A DNA stretch of 64,000 bases, from the NCBI GenBank assembly GCA_963978545.1, contig OZ021730.1:2860701-2924700 (forward strand). The letters run 5' to 3'. Below, in pieces: positions 34,990-45,121 of this stretch (position 1 is its first letter; each line of letters opens with the position of its first letter). The stretch comes from Linyphia triangularis. Taxonomy: Eukaryota > Arthropoda > Arachnida > Araneae > Linyphiidae. Made by a program: the position numbers and the translations under genes. Below the pieces are notes generated by a model. The model was not told the DNA's origin, searched no databases, and was given only the letters and a program-made list of their open reading frames with translations.

Positions 34990-36898
34990 AAGTGGAGCTA
35001 ATCAAATGTAGAAACAGAATGAGGAAAGAATGGCAAAGAACGCTTGATCCAGTTCTCAAAAGAGAAATTAATGCACTCAAGAAATGCATCTCCGAACATA
35101 CTAAAGCCAACAGAGAAGCCAGGTGGCAGGAAAGGAATTTGAGGATAATTCAATTTGGAGCATGACAAAGGCCCTTATGAGGGAAAAAACTACACAAACG
35201 CCACTTTTGAGCAACAGTGGTTTAGTCTTCACTGAGTCTGACAAAGCTGAAACTTTTGCTGACTCCCTGGAACAACAGTTTCAAAACAACACCTCCCCTA
35301 ATAACACTGGGTTTGAAAACCACATTGAAAGCACTGTTTCTCTTTGGAAACAATGGCAATTCATTAACTCCATTCAATATACCCCTACACAATAAGTAAT
35401 GGACACCATTACTAAACTTAAAGTTAGAAAATCCCCTGGTGTTGGTAATATATCTAATAGAATGATTAAGAACATTCCAAACACTACCATCCAAATTTTA
35501 ACAGACATTTTCAATGCTAGCCTCGGGTTTAGTTATTTTCCATTATTTGGGAAGAGGCTTTGATAATCTTAATACATAAACATGGCAAGGACCCCTCTGA
35601 TCCAACCAACCATAGACTGATTAGTCTTTTGCCTTGCTTGAGCAAGATTTTTGAAAGGATCATTTCCAATCGCATTTTTCTACTTTTGAACAGTATCTCC
35701 GAAGAGCAATTCGAGTTTATGAAAAACAGGTCTACCACTGGGCAGCTCATTAGAATTCTCGAGTTTGCTGGCTCAGCTATGCATAGGAAGGAAGGCTCCG
35801 CAATGCTTATGCTCGATGTCGCTAAGGCGTTTGATCGGGTATATCATTCGGGGCTCCTTTTCAAACTGATTAAATTCAAATTTCCACATGATTTGATACA
35901 TCTCATCTCTAGTTACCTAGGTCATAGACATTTTAGAATAAGGGTTGGAAAGGCCATCTCTGAACATAGAAACATTAAGGCTGAGGTCCCACAAGGGAGT
36001 ATCTTGGGTCCCACTCTTTATAACTTATACACTGCAGACTTTCCCACATTTAGAGACGATAGACACTGTCTTACCGCCTTCTACGCAGATGATACTGCAG
36101 TCATCACAAAATCCATCAATCCACAAAAAGCATTAGATAAACTTCAGGAGAAAACCCCCCAAATCGAGGAATGGTGCTCCAAATGGAAAGTGTCAATAAA
36201 TGCAGGAAAATCGCAAATCATCTGTGTTAGAGCGAAGGATAAACTTAAATAACAATGTCAAACTCTTCAACGAAAATATCCCAATGGTCAGGAAGGCTAA
36301 ATACCTTGAAGTTACACTTAACAGCAAACTAAACTGGAAACACCACATTAAAAAGGTCACTAGTAAAACATACATGATAATCAACAGGCTCTGGCCACTT
36401 CTTGGTAAAAACTCCAATCTTCCACTAAATTACAAGAAAAGGGTTTAGTTGTCTACCATCCGCCCTATTTTCTCATATGCTGCCCCTGCGTGGTGCATCC
36501 ACGATGCACAAGATGCAATAAAACTTCAAAAAATACAGAACAGGGTTCTAAGGAGGATTGTAGATGCTTCGAGATATGTGAGAAACGACCTCATTCATAA
36601 AGATTTGAAAATCACCACAGTTTCACAGCACTTAGCAAACGTGAACATCACATTTTTCAAAAAGTCTCTAAAAGCTGATCCCATCGTGAAAGTGAAACTG
36701 AGAGTGAAACTGTTAAGTAGACTAGCTTCTCTTCAGAGACTAAAACTAACAAAAAAAAGTCATTGGAATTCGAAAAGCTCACAAAAAGGCAACAGAGAAT
36801 CATGGGCGCCTCCAGAAGGGTGCAAGGTCGTGCCCTTTCACCCCCTCCGGCTCCTAAAAAAAAAATTAAAAAATGAGGAAAAAGATGTAAATTCCAAG

Positions 36899-36932
<34 letters not shown>

Positions 36933-37506
36933 ATATTCCATTTATACTTTTATGTTGCATTTAGCATTTTTTTCTCTATTAATTTAGTATTTTGTTTCTT
37001 AACTATGTCGTTTTCTATAGCTACTTGCGTGGCGATTTTCTGGTGTTTGTTGTCTATGATTATAGGAGGATGATGAGTAGAAGTATTTATTCCTTTTATT
37101 GTATAATCATTTTATGTGTAGTTCTCCAAATTCGAGGAAAATTTTTTGTTTTTTAAGTCATCAGGTATACTATCTTGAAATCTATTTTTAAAATTCAATT
37201 GAACATATTCCAACGCTGCCTTCGTGTTTGATTTTTTTTTTTTTTTTCATTGTATCCGAAACTTGAAAGTAATAAAAATTTTTTTTTTACTCTTCTGTGT
37301 TTTTGCATCTTCCAGTTTCTCTATTCTAAACCGTTGATCACATTTTTAACATTCTAAACATCACATTTTTCAAAAAGTCTCTAAAAGCTGATCAAATCGT
37401 TAGTGATTGTTTTAATTACGAGATCGTCAAAGATGATGCAAAATATCGCCCGTATGCTGCATTTAGCCTTTCTGATGCCACTCTGGCTAAAAACTATAAC
37501 ATATAG
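34990..37506 (+). pseudogene. LINE ORF2 (RT), copy A
   Basis: Lacks the endonuclease. Starts in the linker (ELIKCRNRMRKEWQRTLDPV) and runs through RT: LISLLPCLSKIFERIISNRI, LDVAKAFDRVYH, VPQGSILGP, and FYADDTAV with YADD at 36082-36093. Compared with copy B it has an 8-bp loss near 36248, a TAG at 36446-36448 replacing a Tyr codon, and a 5' shift near 35395. The C-terminus is split by the 36688-37355 insertion and resumes at about 37390 to end ATLAKNYN. Inactive. Confidence 0.88.
36688..37355 (+). mobile_element. Insertion of MULE 3' sequence into LINE ORF2
   Basis: Matches 40740-41383, covering the last MULE codons (VKLLSRLAS, LKLTKKS), then GGGCGCCTCCAGAAGGGTGC and downstream noncoding DNA with a long A-run. 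It is bounded by two copies of about 43 bp of LINE coding sequence (AACATCACATTTTTCAAAAA onward; 36643-36687 and 37354-37398). Such a long duplication is unlike any usual transposase target duplication. Confidence 0.8.
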
Positions 37507-37924
37507 ACTTGTAGATCATAATTTATATGTACATAGTTTATTCCCCAGCTTGCTGGGGCTTAAAAATTATTTAACCTGCGCTTGCGATTTTAACTCATCT
37601 CAATTATTGTAGATTCTGATTTTGTATATAGTTTATTCCCCAACTCAATGGGGTTTAGAAATATTTAACCTGCGCTTGCGATTTTTTATTACCTTCTATA
37701 CTACTACCCATTTAGTGAATTATTTTATACCATGCGCTTGTGCATTCCCATTTAATCTTGTTGTCCGTTTAGTTTTGTCCTGTCAGTCCCCTTTTTTAGT
37801 ATTAGTTTTGAATTGTTTTTTAGTGCAAATTAGATTTTACCACTGAATTTTCGCCCTTCGGGCTAATTTAGAAATGTGGAACAATGCCCTCCGGCTGGAA
37901 CCACCATAAATCAATATTATAGTA
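37507..37924 (+). other. LINE 3' UTR with tandem stem-loops, copy A
   Basis: Two ~90-bp units, each with GTATATAGTTTATTCCCC-like sequence, then a hairpin (CCCCAGCTTGCTGGGG at about 37544-37559; CCCCAACTCAATGGGG at about 37638-37653) and TTTAACCTGCGCTTGCGATTT. Further down CGCCCTTCGGGC (37851-37862) is another short hairpin. The same blocks occur in the tails at 53395-53800 and, inverted, at 11203-11604. Conservation suggests a role in RT recognition of its RNA. Confidence 0.75.
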
Positions 37925-38016
37925 GGCTTGTGACCCCCCCCCCCCCAATCAATCAATGACCCAGACTTAGAGATCTGAACTAGACGGACCTGTTCCCGAT
38001 CGTTCCAGTTTTTCCT

Positions 38017-38560
38017 ATGGCTCAACGTAAAAAGAAGCCAGCTAAACAAATCTCAGCGAAGGGCTCTGTCCCTGTTGTTGTTGACGAGGCTAGCACTGAT
38101 GTTGATGTACCTGCTCCAGATATTACAACCCCTGCAAATTCAATTGAATTAGCTCAACCTGCTGTTGAGAGTTGTACAATTCTGGCTCCGGCGGATGAGG
38201 TGCTGCAGTATTAAGAGGCAACTCTCGCTAACATTGTTAGGCCCTCTTATGTACCCACCTGCTTCTACCATGCTGCTGACGCGGACGGAAAAAGCGCCAT
38301 AAGCTTTCTGCACAAGAGGCTTCTTGAGCAAAATTTCACTTTGAACTCACGTGTTCATAAAAACCTGATTTGCGTCACCCCACAACAAGAGGTTGAGGAG
38401 GCGCTTTTCTACACCTGGCTGAAGGAGCTTGGATTTCCTTTTTCGCAAGATGATCCTGGCAAACTTACTTCGTTTAAAGTAGTTGTCAGGGGATTGCCTG
38501 GATCCACATCTCCGGTGGAGATTGATGACTGGTTTGCCTCGGAGATGCCAGAATTCTAAA
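38017..38560 (+). pseudogene. LINE ORF1 N-terminal fragment, copy A
   Basis: Starts MAQRKKKPAKQISAKGSV with a preceding 5' UTR-like TTCCAGTTTTTCCT. A TAA at 38212-38214 interrupts after 65 codons; the same frame continues EATLANIVRPSYVPTCFYHA, then HKNLICVTPQQEVEEALFYT and the start of the PRE_C2HC region (VVVRGLPGSTSPVEIDDWFA). It ends near 38560 before any zinc knuckle. Copy B at 53858 has the same TAA. Confidence 0.82.
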
Positions 38561-38639
38561 TTAAATCAGTCACTCAGATGAAGAGAAGATTATGGGACAT
38601 GAACATATTTAAATACTCAAAATATTTCTTAATTGTATA

Positions 38640-38920
38640 ATCTCATGGTACTTAAATTTTCAGCACATATTTTTAATATCTAAAAAATAGTTTGCATATT
38701 TGTATTTAATTTTTAAAATTTATTCTTTAAAAATGATTGGATTCCGAATTTTAAAAATTAGAGGTGGTAACATTTATATAATTTTTTTTTTTAGTAAGAT
38801 CGGTAAGGAGGAGGGGGCGCCAAAATTGTCTTCGCTTATAGTTAAAAATTTGCTTTGACCGCCCCTGATGTAGATGCTAATGAATCTGCAACATGTAGTG
38901 GCTACACAGATCAAGCGGAA
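38640..38920. other. Noncoding spacer between LINE and MULE
   Basis: AT-rich, with a T12 run ending in TTTTAG near 38797 and a GGAGGAGGGGGCGCCAAAA block. Nothing else seen. Confidence 0.4.
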
Positions 38921-39713
38921 ACAGAAAAAAAGGGTGATCTGTAATGAATGCCAAAAAGAATTTTGCAACTGTCAGCAACCTCTATCGCCATAAAAAAAAT
39001 ACGACACCCAGAATATTACTCAAGACTACGTTCAAAAGACGTGTGGTGTGTGCCAAAATCATTTTGTCACCAAAGTTGGTGTATCAAGTCATAAGAAGAA
39101 ATTGCACAAGGTAAACATTACTAGAGAATGTAAAGGTGCAGAAAGCTCAAGCAATACTCAAAACTGTGAATGTGATGTCTGCATTAAAACTTATATAGCT
39201 ATTTTAACCTGAAAAGACGCCTCAAAATAAATCATCATTTGGAAGTCAATTCTAAAATTATCAAAGGAATGAAATGATCAGAATGTGAATCGAGCTTTTC
39301 TTTAAAACAATAATTTATTGAACACCTTATGACAACACATGAGTTGTCTGTTCAGATCGAAAAGATTGAATTCGAAAACATTGAGGATTTTGAAAACTGG
39401 AAATGTGATATAGAAAGAAAAAAAAAAACTCAAGTTACTTTCGTCTGGGAAAAAGCTAGACAACAGGCCAAGGTTTCCATAATAAATCCTACATGTGCCA
39501 CCGAAGTGGAAACTTTAAAAGTAAAGCCACAGGAAAACGCCACTTGAAGATTTTAGGTACTAACAAGATCGGATACTTTTGTCCAGCTAGTATTTTTGTG
39601 CACAGAAAAAGTGCTGGAAAATCCTTTCCTGCCAAAATAAAATATATATCATCTCATATCGGTCATAAATGTGAAATTGGCAAGCTTAATCTGTCTAAGC
39701 CAGAAAAGGGCCC

Positions 39714-39786
39714 ATGTGTTGCCTTTGCGCCGTTAAACTCTTACCAACCAACCAACCAACCAACCAACCAACCAACCAACCAACCA
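39714..39786 (+). mobile_element. 5'-truncated SINE with (AACC)n tail in the MULE
   Basis: About 72 bp: a GCCCATGTGTTGCC / GCGCCGTTAAACTC body resembling the 3' end of the 7109/8734 SINE, then about eight CCAA repeats. It is flanked by AAGCCAGAAAAGG on both sides (about 39701-39713 and 39786-39798). The related MULE copy at 60380-60395 has a single AAGCCAGAAAAGG and no insert, an empty site. Confidence 0.9.
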
Positions 39787-40847
39787 AGCCAGAAAAGGAG
39801 CAAATTGCTGGACAATTTTCATCTGGTGTGCCACATGTAAATGTTCTAAACAAGATTTCAAAGAATGTCCGTCCTACAAAGCGATTAGCTGCCACCAACC
39901 TTCAGGATCTAAGAAACATCTCCAAAGAAGATGGAGTAGACGTCATTCGTTGATACGGATTCAGTAAATGCATGGGTTGAACAGATGAGAAATTCCAATT
40001 CAAATCCGATTTTACTATACATGTTGGTTGGAGATGAAAATAATTCTTGTCCTGAATTTGAAAAAGAAGATTTGTGTTTTGTGAATGAAGCTCAAGAAGA
40101 AATCTTCAAATTATATGGTATTGAAGTCATTTCTATTGATTCCACGCGTGAGACAAATGAATACAACATTCAACTGACACGTATCATTGTTAGAGATGAT
40201 AACAATGAAGGGTTTCCTGTGGCTTTCTTGTGGAGCAACAGGCAATCAGAGAAAGTATTTGAATATTTTTTTTAAATATATTGAAGACAGAACAGGGAGA
40301 CTGACACCAAATGCGTTTATGTCTGACGACTATCCAGCATTTTATAATGCATGGTGTCGAGTTTTTGGCCCATCGCTTGGTATGTGACTGGTACATCAAG
40401 TGAGCTATTTCCAAAAGTATTTCGACCGGACCCAACAGAATAGTGAATGAAGAGAAAAGTACTTGAATGCACTTTTCATAGTTGTTGGCGAGACAGATAA
40501 AGTCACATTTAACAAGTTACTGTCTCTGACAGAAATGTTTTTAGATAACGAGGAGATAGACTTTGCCAACTACTTTAAAACAAATTATATGAATAGGCAG
40601 GAGCAATGGGCAGCCGCATCAATGCCAATATAAACACAAATATGGTGGCAGAGAGATGGCACAAGGAGTTAAAATACAACACTGATTTGAAAGGGAAAAG
40701 TGGTGGTAGGTTAAATAAGGCTATACACAGCTTAATTAAATCCCTGAGAGTGAAACTGTTAAGTGGACTAGCTTCTCTTCTGAGAGGAAAACTAACAAAT
40801 AAAAAGTCATTGGAATTCGAAAAGCTCACGAAAAGGCAAAAGAAAAT

Positions 40848-41632
40848 CATGGGCGCCCCCAGAAGGGTGCAAGGAGGTGCACTTGCCGCCCCCTGGCTCT
40901 TGAAAATTAAAAATAAAATTAAAAAAATGAGGGAAATGATGTAAATTCCAAGATTAAAAAAAAAGCACATTTTCCGTTTATACTTTTATGTCGCATTTAG
41001 CATTTTCTTCCTCTTTTTTCCGTTTATTTAGTATTTTGTTTCTTAACTATGTCGTTTTCTATAGCTATTTGCGTGGCGATTTTCTGGTGCTTGTTGTCTA
41101 TGATTATTGGAGGATGATGAGTAGAAATATTTATTCCTTTTATTGTATAATCATTTTATGTGTAGCTCTCAAAATTCTAGGAAAATGTTTTGTTTTTTAA
41201 GTCATCAGATATACTATCTTGAAATCTATTTTTAAAATTCAATTGAACATATTCCAACGCTGCCTTCGTGTTTCATTTTTCATTTTTTTTTTTTTTTCCC
41301 TATTGTATCCGAATTTTGAAAGTAATAAAAAAAATGTTACTCTTCTGTGTTTTTACATCTTCCAGTTCCTCTATTCGAAACACTCTCTCTTGAATGCCGT
41401 TAGATGTACTTGTAAGATAAAAAAAATTGTTAAAATATATATATTTTAATATTTTTACCATTTTGTATTTTTTTCTTTCGCTTTCAAAAGTATAAAGCAC
41501 GAATTTTAACTAGTCTCAAAGAGTATAATTTATAATGCATAATTATTAATTAAAATTTCTAAAAAAAAAATAATGATTTCGATAAAAATCCAGTCTTGCA
41601 CCCCCTTTCAAATATTCCTGGGAGCGCCTATG
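40848..41632. mobile_element. 785-bp inverted-end element in the MULE C-terminus
   Basis: Left end CATGGGCGCCCCCAG (40848) pairs with the right end CTGGGAGCGCCTATG (to 41632); both are followed inward by an AGGGTGCAAG / CTTGCACCCC match. The interior is AT-rich and noncoding. Removing it rejoins MULE coding (…KLTKRQKKI / NKDLYELYDDNP). A target duplication is at best degenerate (AGAAAAT / AGAGAAT). Confidence 0.72.
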
Positions 41633-42387
41633 TAGAGAATAAGGATTTGTACGAGTTGTATGATGACAATCCAAATGCAGCGGATCGTAGCAGAAGCATA
41701 ATACAAACACGGATTGTGCCTTCTTTCACCAACCCAGAAGAAACATATAAAGTGCACCAAGTAAAAAATACAGAACATTCATGCAATTTAGTATGTGTTG
41801 ACTGTAATGTATGCTTGCATGATTATATATGAAGTTGTTTTGAGTCAGCAATCAAGTACGCTTTCTGTAAACACATACATTTTGTATGCATGAAAACACT
41901 AGGAAAAAATGGCCAGAATATTGAGAACGAAAGCACAGAAAACATTGTAATTGAACTTCCTACTGTGAAAGAAGATGAAAAACTAATAATTTCAAAAGAG
42001 TTGAGCAAAGAAAAAAGAAGAGAACATTTTCGACAAGAGACAAAATATATTGTTTTCGGGTTTGTTGCTAAATCAGAAAAATTCACAAGTGAAGAACAAC
42101 GTGCAGAAATAAATAGGACAATCGCCACACTGACTTCTAAATGTGAAGCAATTGGAGCAGTGCAGAAGCAAGATTTTCCTCCAGTTTTGTTAAAAAAACA
42201 GAGAAAAATTGAACAACAACGGAAATTTCTACCGAAACAAAAGCGCGGTAGAAAAAGAAAAAAAAAGAAAGAAAAAAATGCTGTTAAAAAGCTGACAAAT
42301 AAGGAGATCGTCTCAGATATTTTGTTTAATAAATGATTCCACTACATATCCTTCAGAAAAAAATAGCATTTAAATAATAAATTTTTT

Positions 42388-42705
42388 GGACCATGTAGAG
42401 TCGTATCTCGAGCTGACAAGTTTTTGGTGTTAGAGGTTAACGGGCATCATAACACGGTGTCGATTGATAGCATGAAGCCTGCATTTATGGCTAACGACGG
42501 GCTCCAGAAAGATCCAGTTCCTTCAACGATTCCAGTTGCCTCAACGACTCCAATTCCTTCACCGATATCAGTTCCCTCAACGACAGCAGCTCTCTCAATG
42601 ACTCCGGACAATTCCTTATCAAGTTCCTCAACGAGTGCTCCGACGGAAGTAACAGTTACCAAGTCCTGTAGAAGGGTGCGGTTCGTCGATCGCTACGGAT
42701 ATTAA
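42388..42705 (+). pseudogene. Ty3/gypsy pol C-terminal fragment
   Basis: The frame starts at GPCRVVSRADKFLVLEVNG, then TVSIDSMKPAFM, followed by a Pro/Ser/Thr-rich spacer and RRVRFVDRYGY before the stop. This is the usual end of gypsy polyproteins: the chromodomain-like/GPY-side motif with VSIDRLKPAF and a basic RxVRFPDR-like tail. Everything upstream is gone and MULE sequence abuts, so this is a truncated insertion or a recombination product. Confidence 0.85.
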
Positions 42706-42719
42706 CTTGAATCGTCCCT

Positions 42720-42988
42720 TGGACTGGTGGGGGACCACTGTGAAAGCGCGAGCTTGTTGGCATGACATTTCAACTCCATCGGCGTGAGATGAGATGATGT
42801 CTCGTGCTTAACGTAGCAATAGCGAAATAACTTTCCTTTGCGAGCAGTTTTATTTATGACTTTGTTCAATGAATATTTTTTCTTAGCATGTTGTATAGTT
42901 GTAGTTTATTTAGTTTATTAAAGTCTAATAAATTTATGTTAAACTAAAATGGAGTCAGATTATTAAACCAAGGATCACAACATCGTTA
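42720..42988 (+). mobile_element. Polypurine tract and 3' LTR of the gypsy fragment
   Basis: GGACTGGTGGGGGACCAC, a polypurine tract, lies just 3' of the pol stop, followed by TGTGAAAGCGCGAGC as the likely LTR start (about 42738) and a plausible end at ATCACAACA (about 42988). An AATAAA-like signal (TCTAATAAATTTATG) lies near 42925-42940. No second LTR is in the window. Confidence 0.65.
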
Positions 42989-44085
42989 AAAACTTGTATG
43001 AACGTTGACGGAAATGTATTGCAGACTTTGAAAAGCATTTTACTTGAATCCCGAATTGTAGGAAGGGGCAATCTCTCATCGAAAATCTTTTTTTCCTCTA
43101 TTGAATCTCTTATTACATTTAGCTAATCCCTAGTAATTTTGATTTTTTCCTGTATACAGGGTCGTTACAAAGCGTCCTTGGTCAGTATGCTAAAAACCTT
43201 ACTTAGAAGCGAGTCATATCACTGTTTATCCCGAAATCTTCAATCCCCTCTAGATGGCGTGTTTACAGACCTAAAGAATACATGCTCTCAAATGCATTTC
43301 TTAACTAAATTTAATAATTTTTATGCAAAAAATGTTTTTCAGCGATTCTATTGGATGTGTGTTATAATAAATTTTGTAGTTTCCTTAGAGTTTTGCATGC
43401 ATAATTTGTGACCAAATATTTTTTCTAGCCATTCCTAGAAAATCTAGGCATTCCTAGTTCTATATAGGTAGGACTCTTTTTTAAAATTAATTATATAACT
43501 TTACTTTATATAACCATATTCTCAATGTTTTACACTTTATTTTATTTTTTATTAAAATATATCAAATGTGACTAATTTATAAATAAAATTTCTGTAACAT
43601 TTATAAATATTTAATGCTTAAATATTTTAGTTGTTATCTATATTCATAACAAATACGTTGTCTTAAAAAGATATATTAAATTTGTGCAAAGGTAAAGATA
43701 AAATTCAATTAAAAAAAATCAATTTCTATTTAGTATTCATAATATTAATATATACAATGCATTCAAACACGAAAAAAAAACAAAAAAAACAAAAAAAAAC
43801 ACATGTCAATATAATACAAATTTATAGTGAAAAAATGTCAATGTTTGCTTGGTTTTGAAAATGTTTTAAACAATATTAAGTAAAATTCAATCTTTAAAAT
43901 GCGAATTCTCTTCAAATTCTTAAGAAATTAGACAGCAACTTTACGGTCATTCGTAAGGTAAAAAAAAAAAGGGGGGGGGGGGGAAGGGGGAATAAGGAAA
44001 AAATAATTATTTCCATCTTTACTCTGCAAAGTAGAGAATAATATAGCAATTTCATAACTCTTGGGCCTTAATTAACCATTTAAAA
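42989..44085. other. AT-rich DNA with a repeat R-like patch
   Basis: 43048-43080 repeats the 3849-3882 sequence. 43150-43420 resembles R (CTCTAGATGGCGTG at 43249; TTTGCATGCATAATTTGTGA at about 43392). A G-run follows an A-run at 43963-43984. No coding signal that I trust. Confidence 0.5.
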
Positions 44086-44089
44086 TTAT

Positions 44090-44705
44090 AGACTGAATAA
44101 TGTTTACAAATTCAAAGTCATCAATTTAATGATTGTTTTCAGAAATTATATAATAGTTGATTTTTTTTTTTTTTCCAAACATAACTTTTTAACAAAGATC
44201 ATAAATAGATATTTATTTCTTTAAGATTATAAAAATAAGCCTAAATTTACTATTCACAATACATACATAAGAAAAACTGGTCCAGCTGTGAAGCAACCAA
44301 AAATATTCACAATAACAAAATACCCGTACCAATAATTAACATAATTAACATTTTTTTTAATTAACAAGCGTGGTTGACAATTTCCTAATATTTACAAATT
44401 ATCGCCGTGCTTCATAGCAATGTTTTCAATTAAGAGTTTTAATAAAAATTCTGCAAACTAGTTTAGATAAAATTTTGTTGTGCGCCTTTTTAGAGGCCGC
44501 ACAACAACTGTTCCGGTCAGGCTTTGATCTTTTTCTTTTTAAAGTCTGAACATAATCGTTGGAAGGGAATAAATTCCGCACACCTGCATCGAACTAGAAG
44601 TTTTATTCGGGGTGAAATCCATCCTTAAAATGCCCTTTAACCACTTATATTTAAATTGTTCATTTGAAGGAAATTCATGAAATGCAAAGCCTTGAAGTTT
44701 GTCCT
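44090..44705 (-). pseudogene. THAP-domain repeat relic, copy 2
   Basis: Inverted copy of 8985-9610. Minus-strand translation gives GFAFHEFPSNEQFKYKWLKG and, later, QVCGIYS where the other copy has QVCGKHF, so the conserved His is lost. The shared downstream part includes the AAATAAATATCTA block (44198-44210, inverted). Stops end the frame soon after. Two copies in opposite orientation make this a dispersed THAP-bearing element. Confidence 0.7.
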
Positions 44706-45115
44706 TCAACTCCTTGCAAAATGAAACAAATTAAAACACCATATATGAAAATACTTAATTTTAAACAGTTACCATAACTTTTACGCAATTCAATACAATA
44801 CCAAACACCAAACAATCGTAGGTCTGTAAATGCGACATCTAGCGGCCCCTTGGGATTCCGTAGTGAAGGAGGTTGTACTGCTTTTCCAAAATTTCCCTAA
44901 ACATCACCACTTTCTTAGTTTCAATTGTGTAACATGAGCAGATTTCATTAATAAAAAACTCCCTATAGTTAAATACGGAAAAAAAGTTATTCATTAAAAA
45001 TGTCAATGCCTGAGACAGAAGGGAGAATTCTAAGTGGAACTAATTAAGCCTCATGGGCTGCGAAATTCAAAATCCGCCACTGCAGTGGACTAGCTTAGGT
45101 GCAAGATATAATTAT
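44706..45115. other. Noncoding DNA
   Basis: No feature seen beyond GACATCTAGCGGCCCC (44832-44847), another instance of a (C)TAGATG-like motif. Confidence 0.4.
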
Positions 45116-45121
45116 TATGTA

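Larger units (their letters stand above)
34474..38640 (+). mobile_element. LINE composite copy A: ORF2 - 3' UTR - ORF1 start
   Basis: Aligns with 51112-54403 from CCTTAATGAGGTAGAG (34474; 51112) to the ORF1 fragment. Contents: ~500 bp noncoding, a truncated ORF2 (about 34990-37506), its 3' UTR, then a 5' UTR and the beginning of ORF1 at 38017. ORF1 lies downstream of ORF2, the reverse of a normal LINE, as if two elements were joined head to tail. Both copies share this junction and the same ORF1 stop, so they come from one duplicated ancestor. Copy A also holds a MULE-derived insertion at 36688-37355. Confidence 0.8.
38925..42336 (+). pseudogene. Zinc-finger MULE transposase, interrupted
   Basis: In order: C2H2-like fingers (ICNECQKE..., then NLYRHKK after a one-base shift; CGVCQNHF...H; CECDVC), a linker (MTTHELSVQIEKIEF), a FLYWCH/FAR1-like Cys/His module (CHRSGNF...GKRHLKI...ASIFVHRKSAG...HIGHKCEIG; 39493-39700), RLAATNLQDLRNISKEDGVD, and a MULE DDE region (FPVAFLWSNRQSEKVFEYFF; MSDDYPAFYNAW). 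At the C-terminus INTNMVAERWHKELKY and a SWIM-like motif C.C..(x)9.C.H (SCFESAIKYAFCKHIHF, 41832-41885) have the first Cys replaced by TGA. A basic KQKRGRKRKKKK tail ends at 42336. Many stops and shifts; a SINE (39714-39786) and a TIR element (40848-41632) interrupt it. Confidence 0.85.

Noticed and set aside
37403..37846. Two ORFs (37403-37612, 37622-37846), repeated at 53284-53726
   Set aside because: Out-of-frame readings of the LINE ORF2 end and 3' UTR; their repetition reflects the LINE duplication.
39685..39790. (CCAA)n run as a simple microsatellite
   Set aside because: The flanking 13-bp direct repeats and the empty site at 60380 show it is the tail of an inserted SINE.
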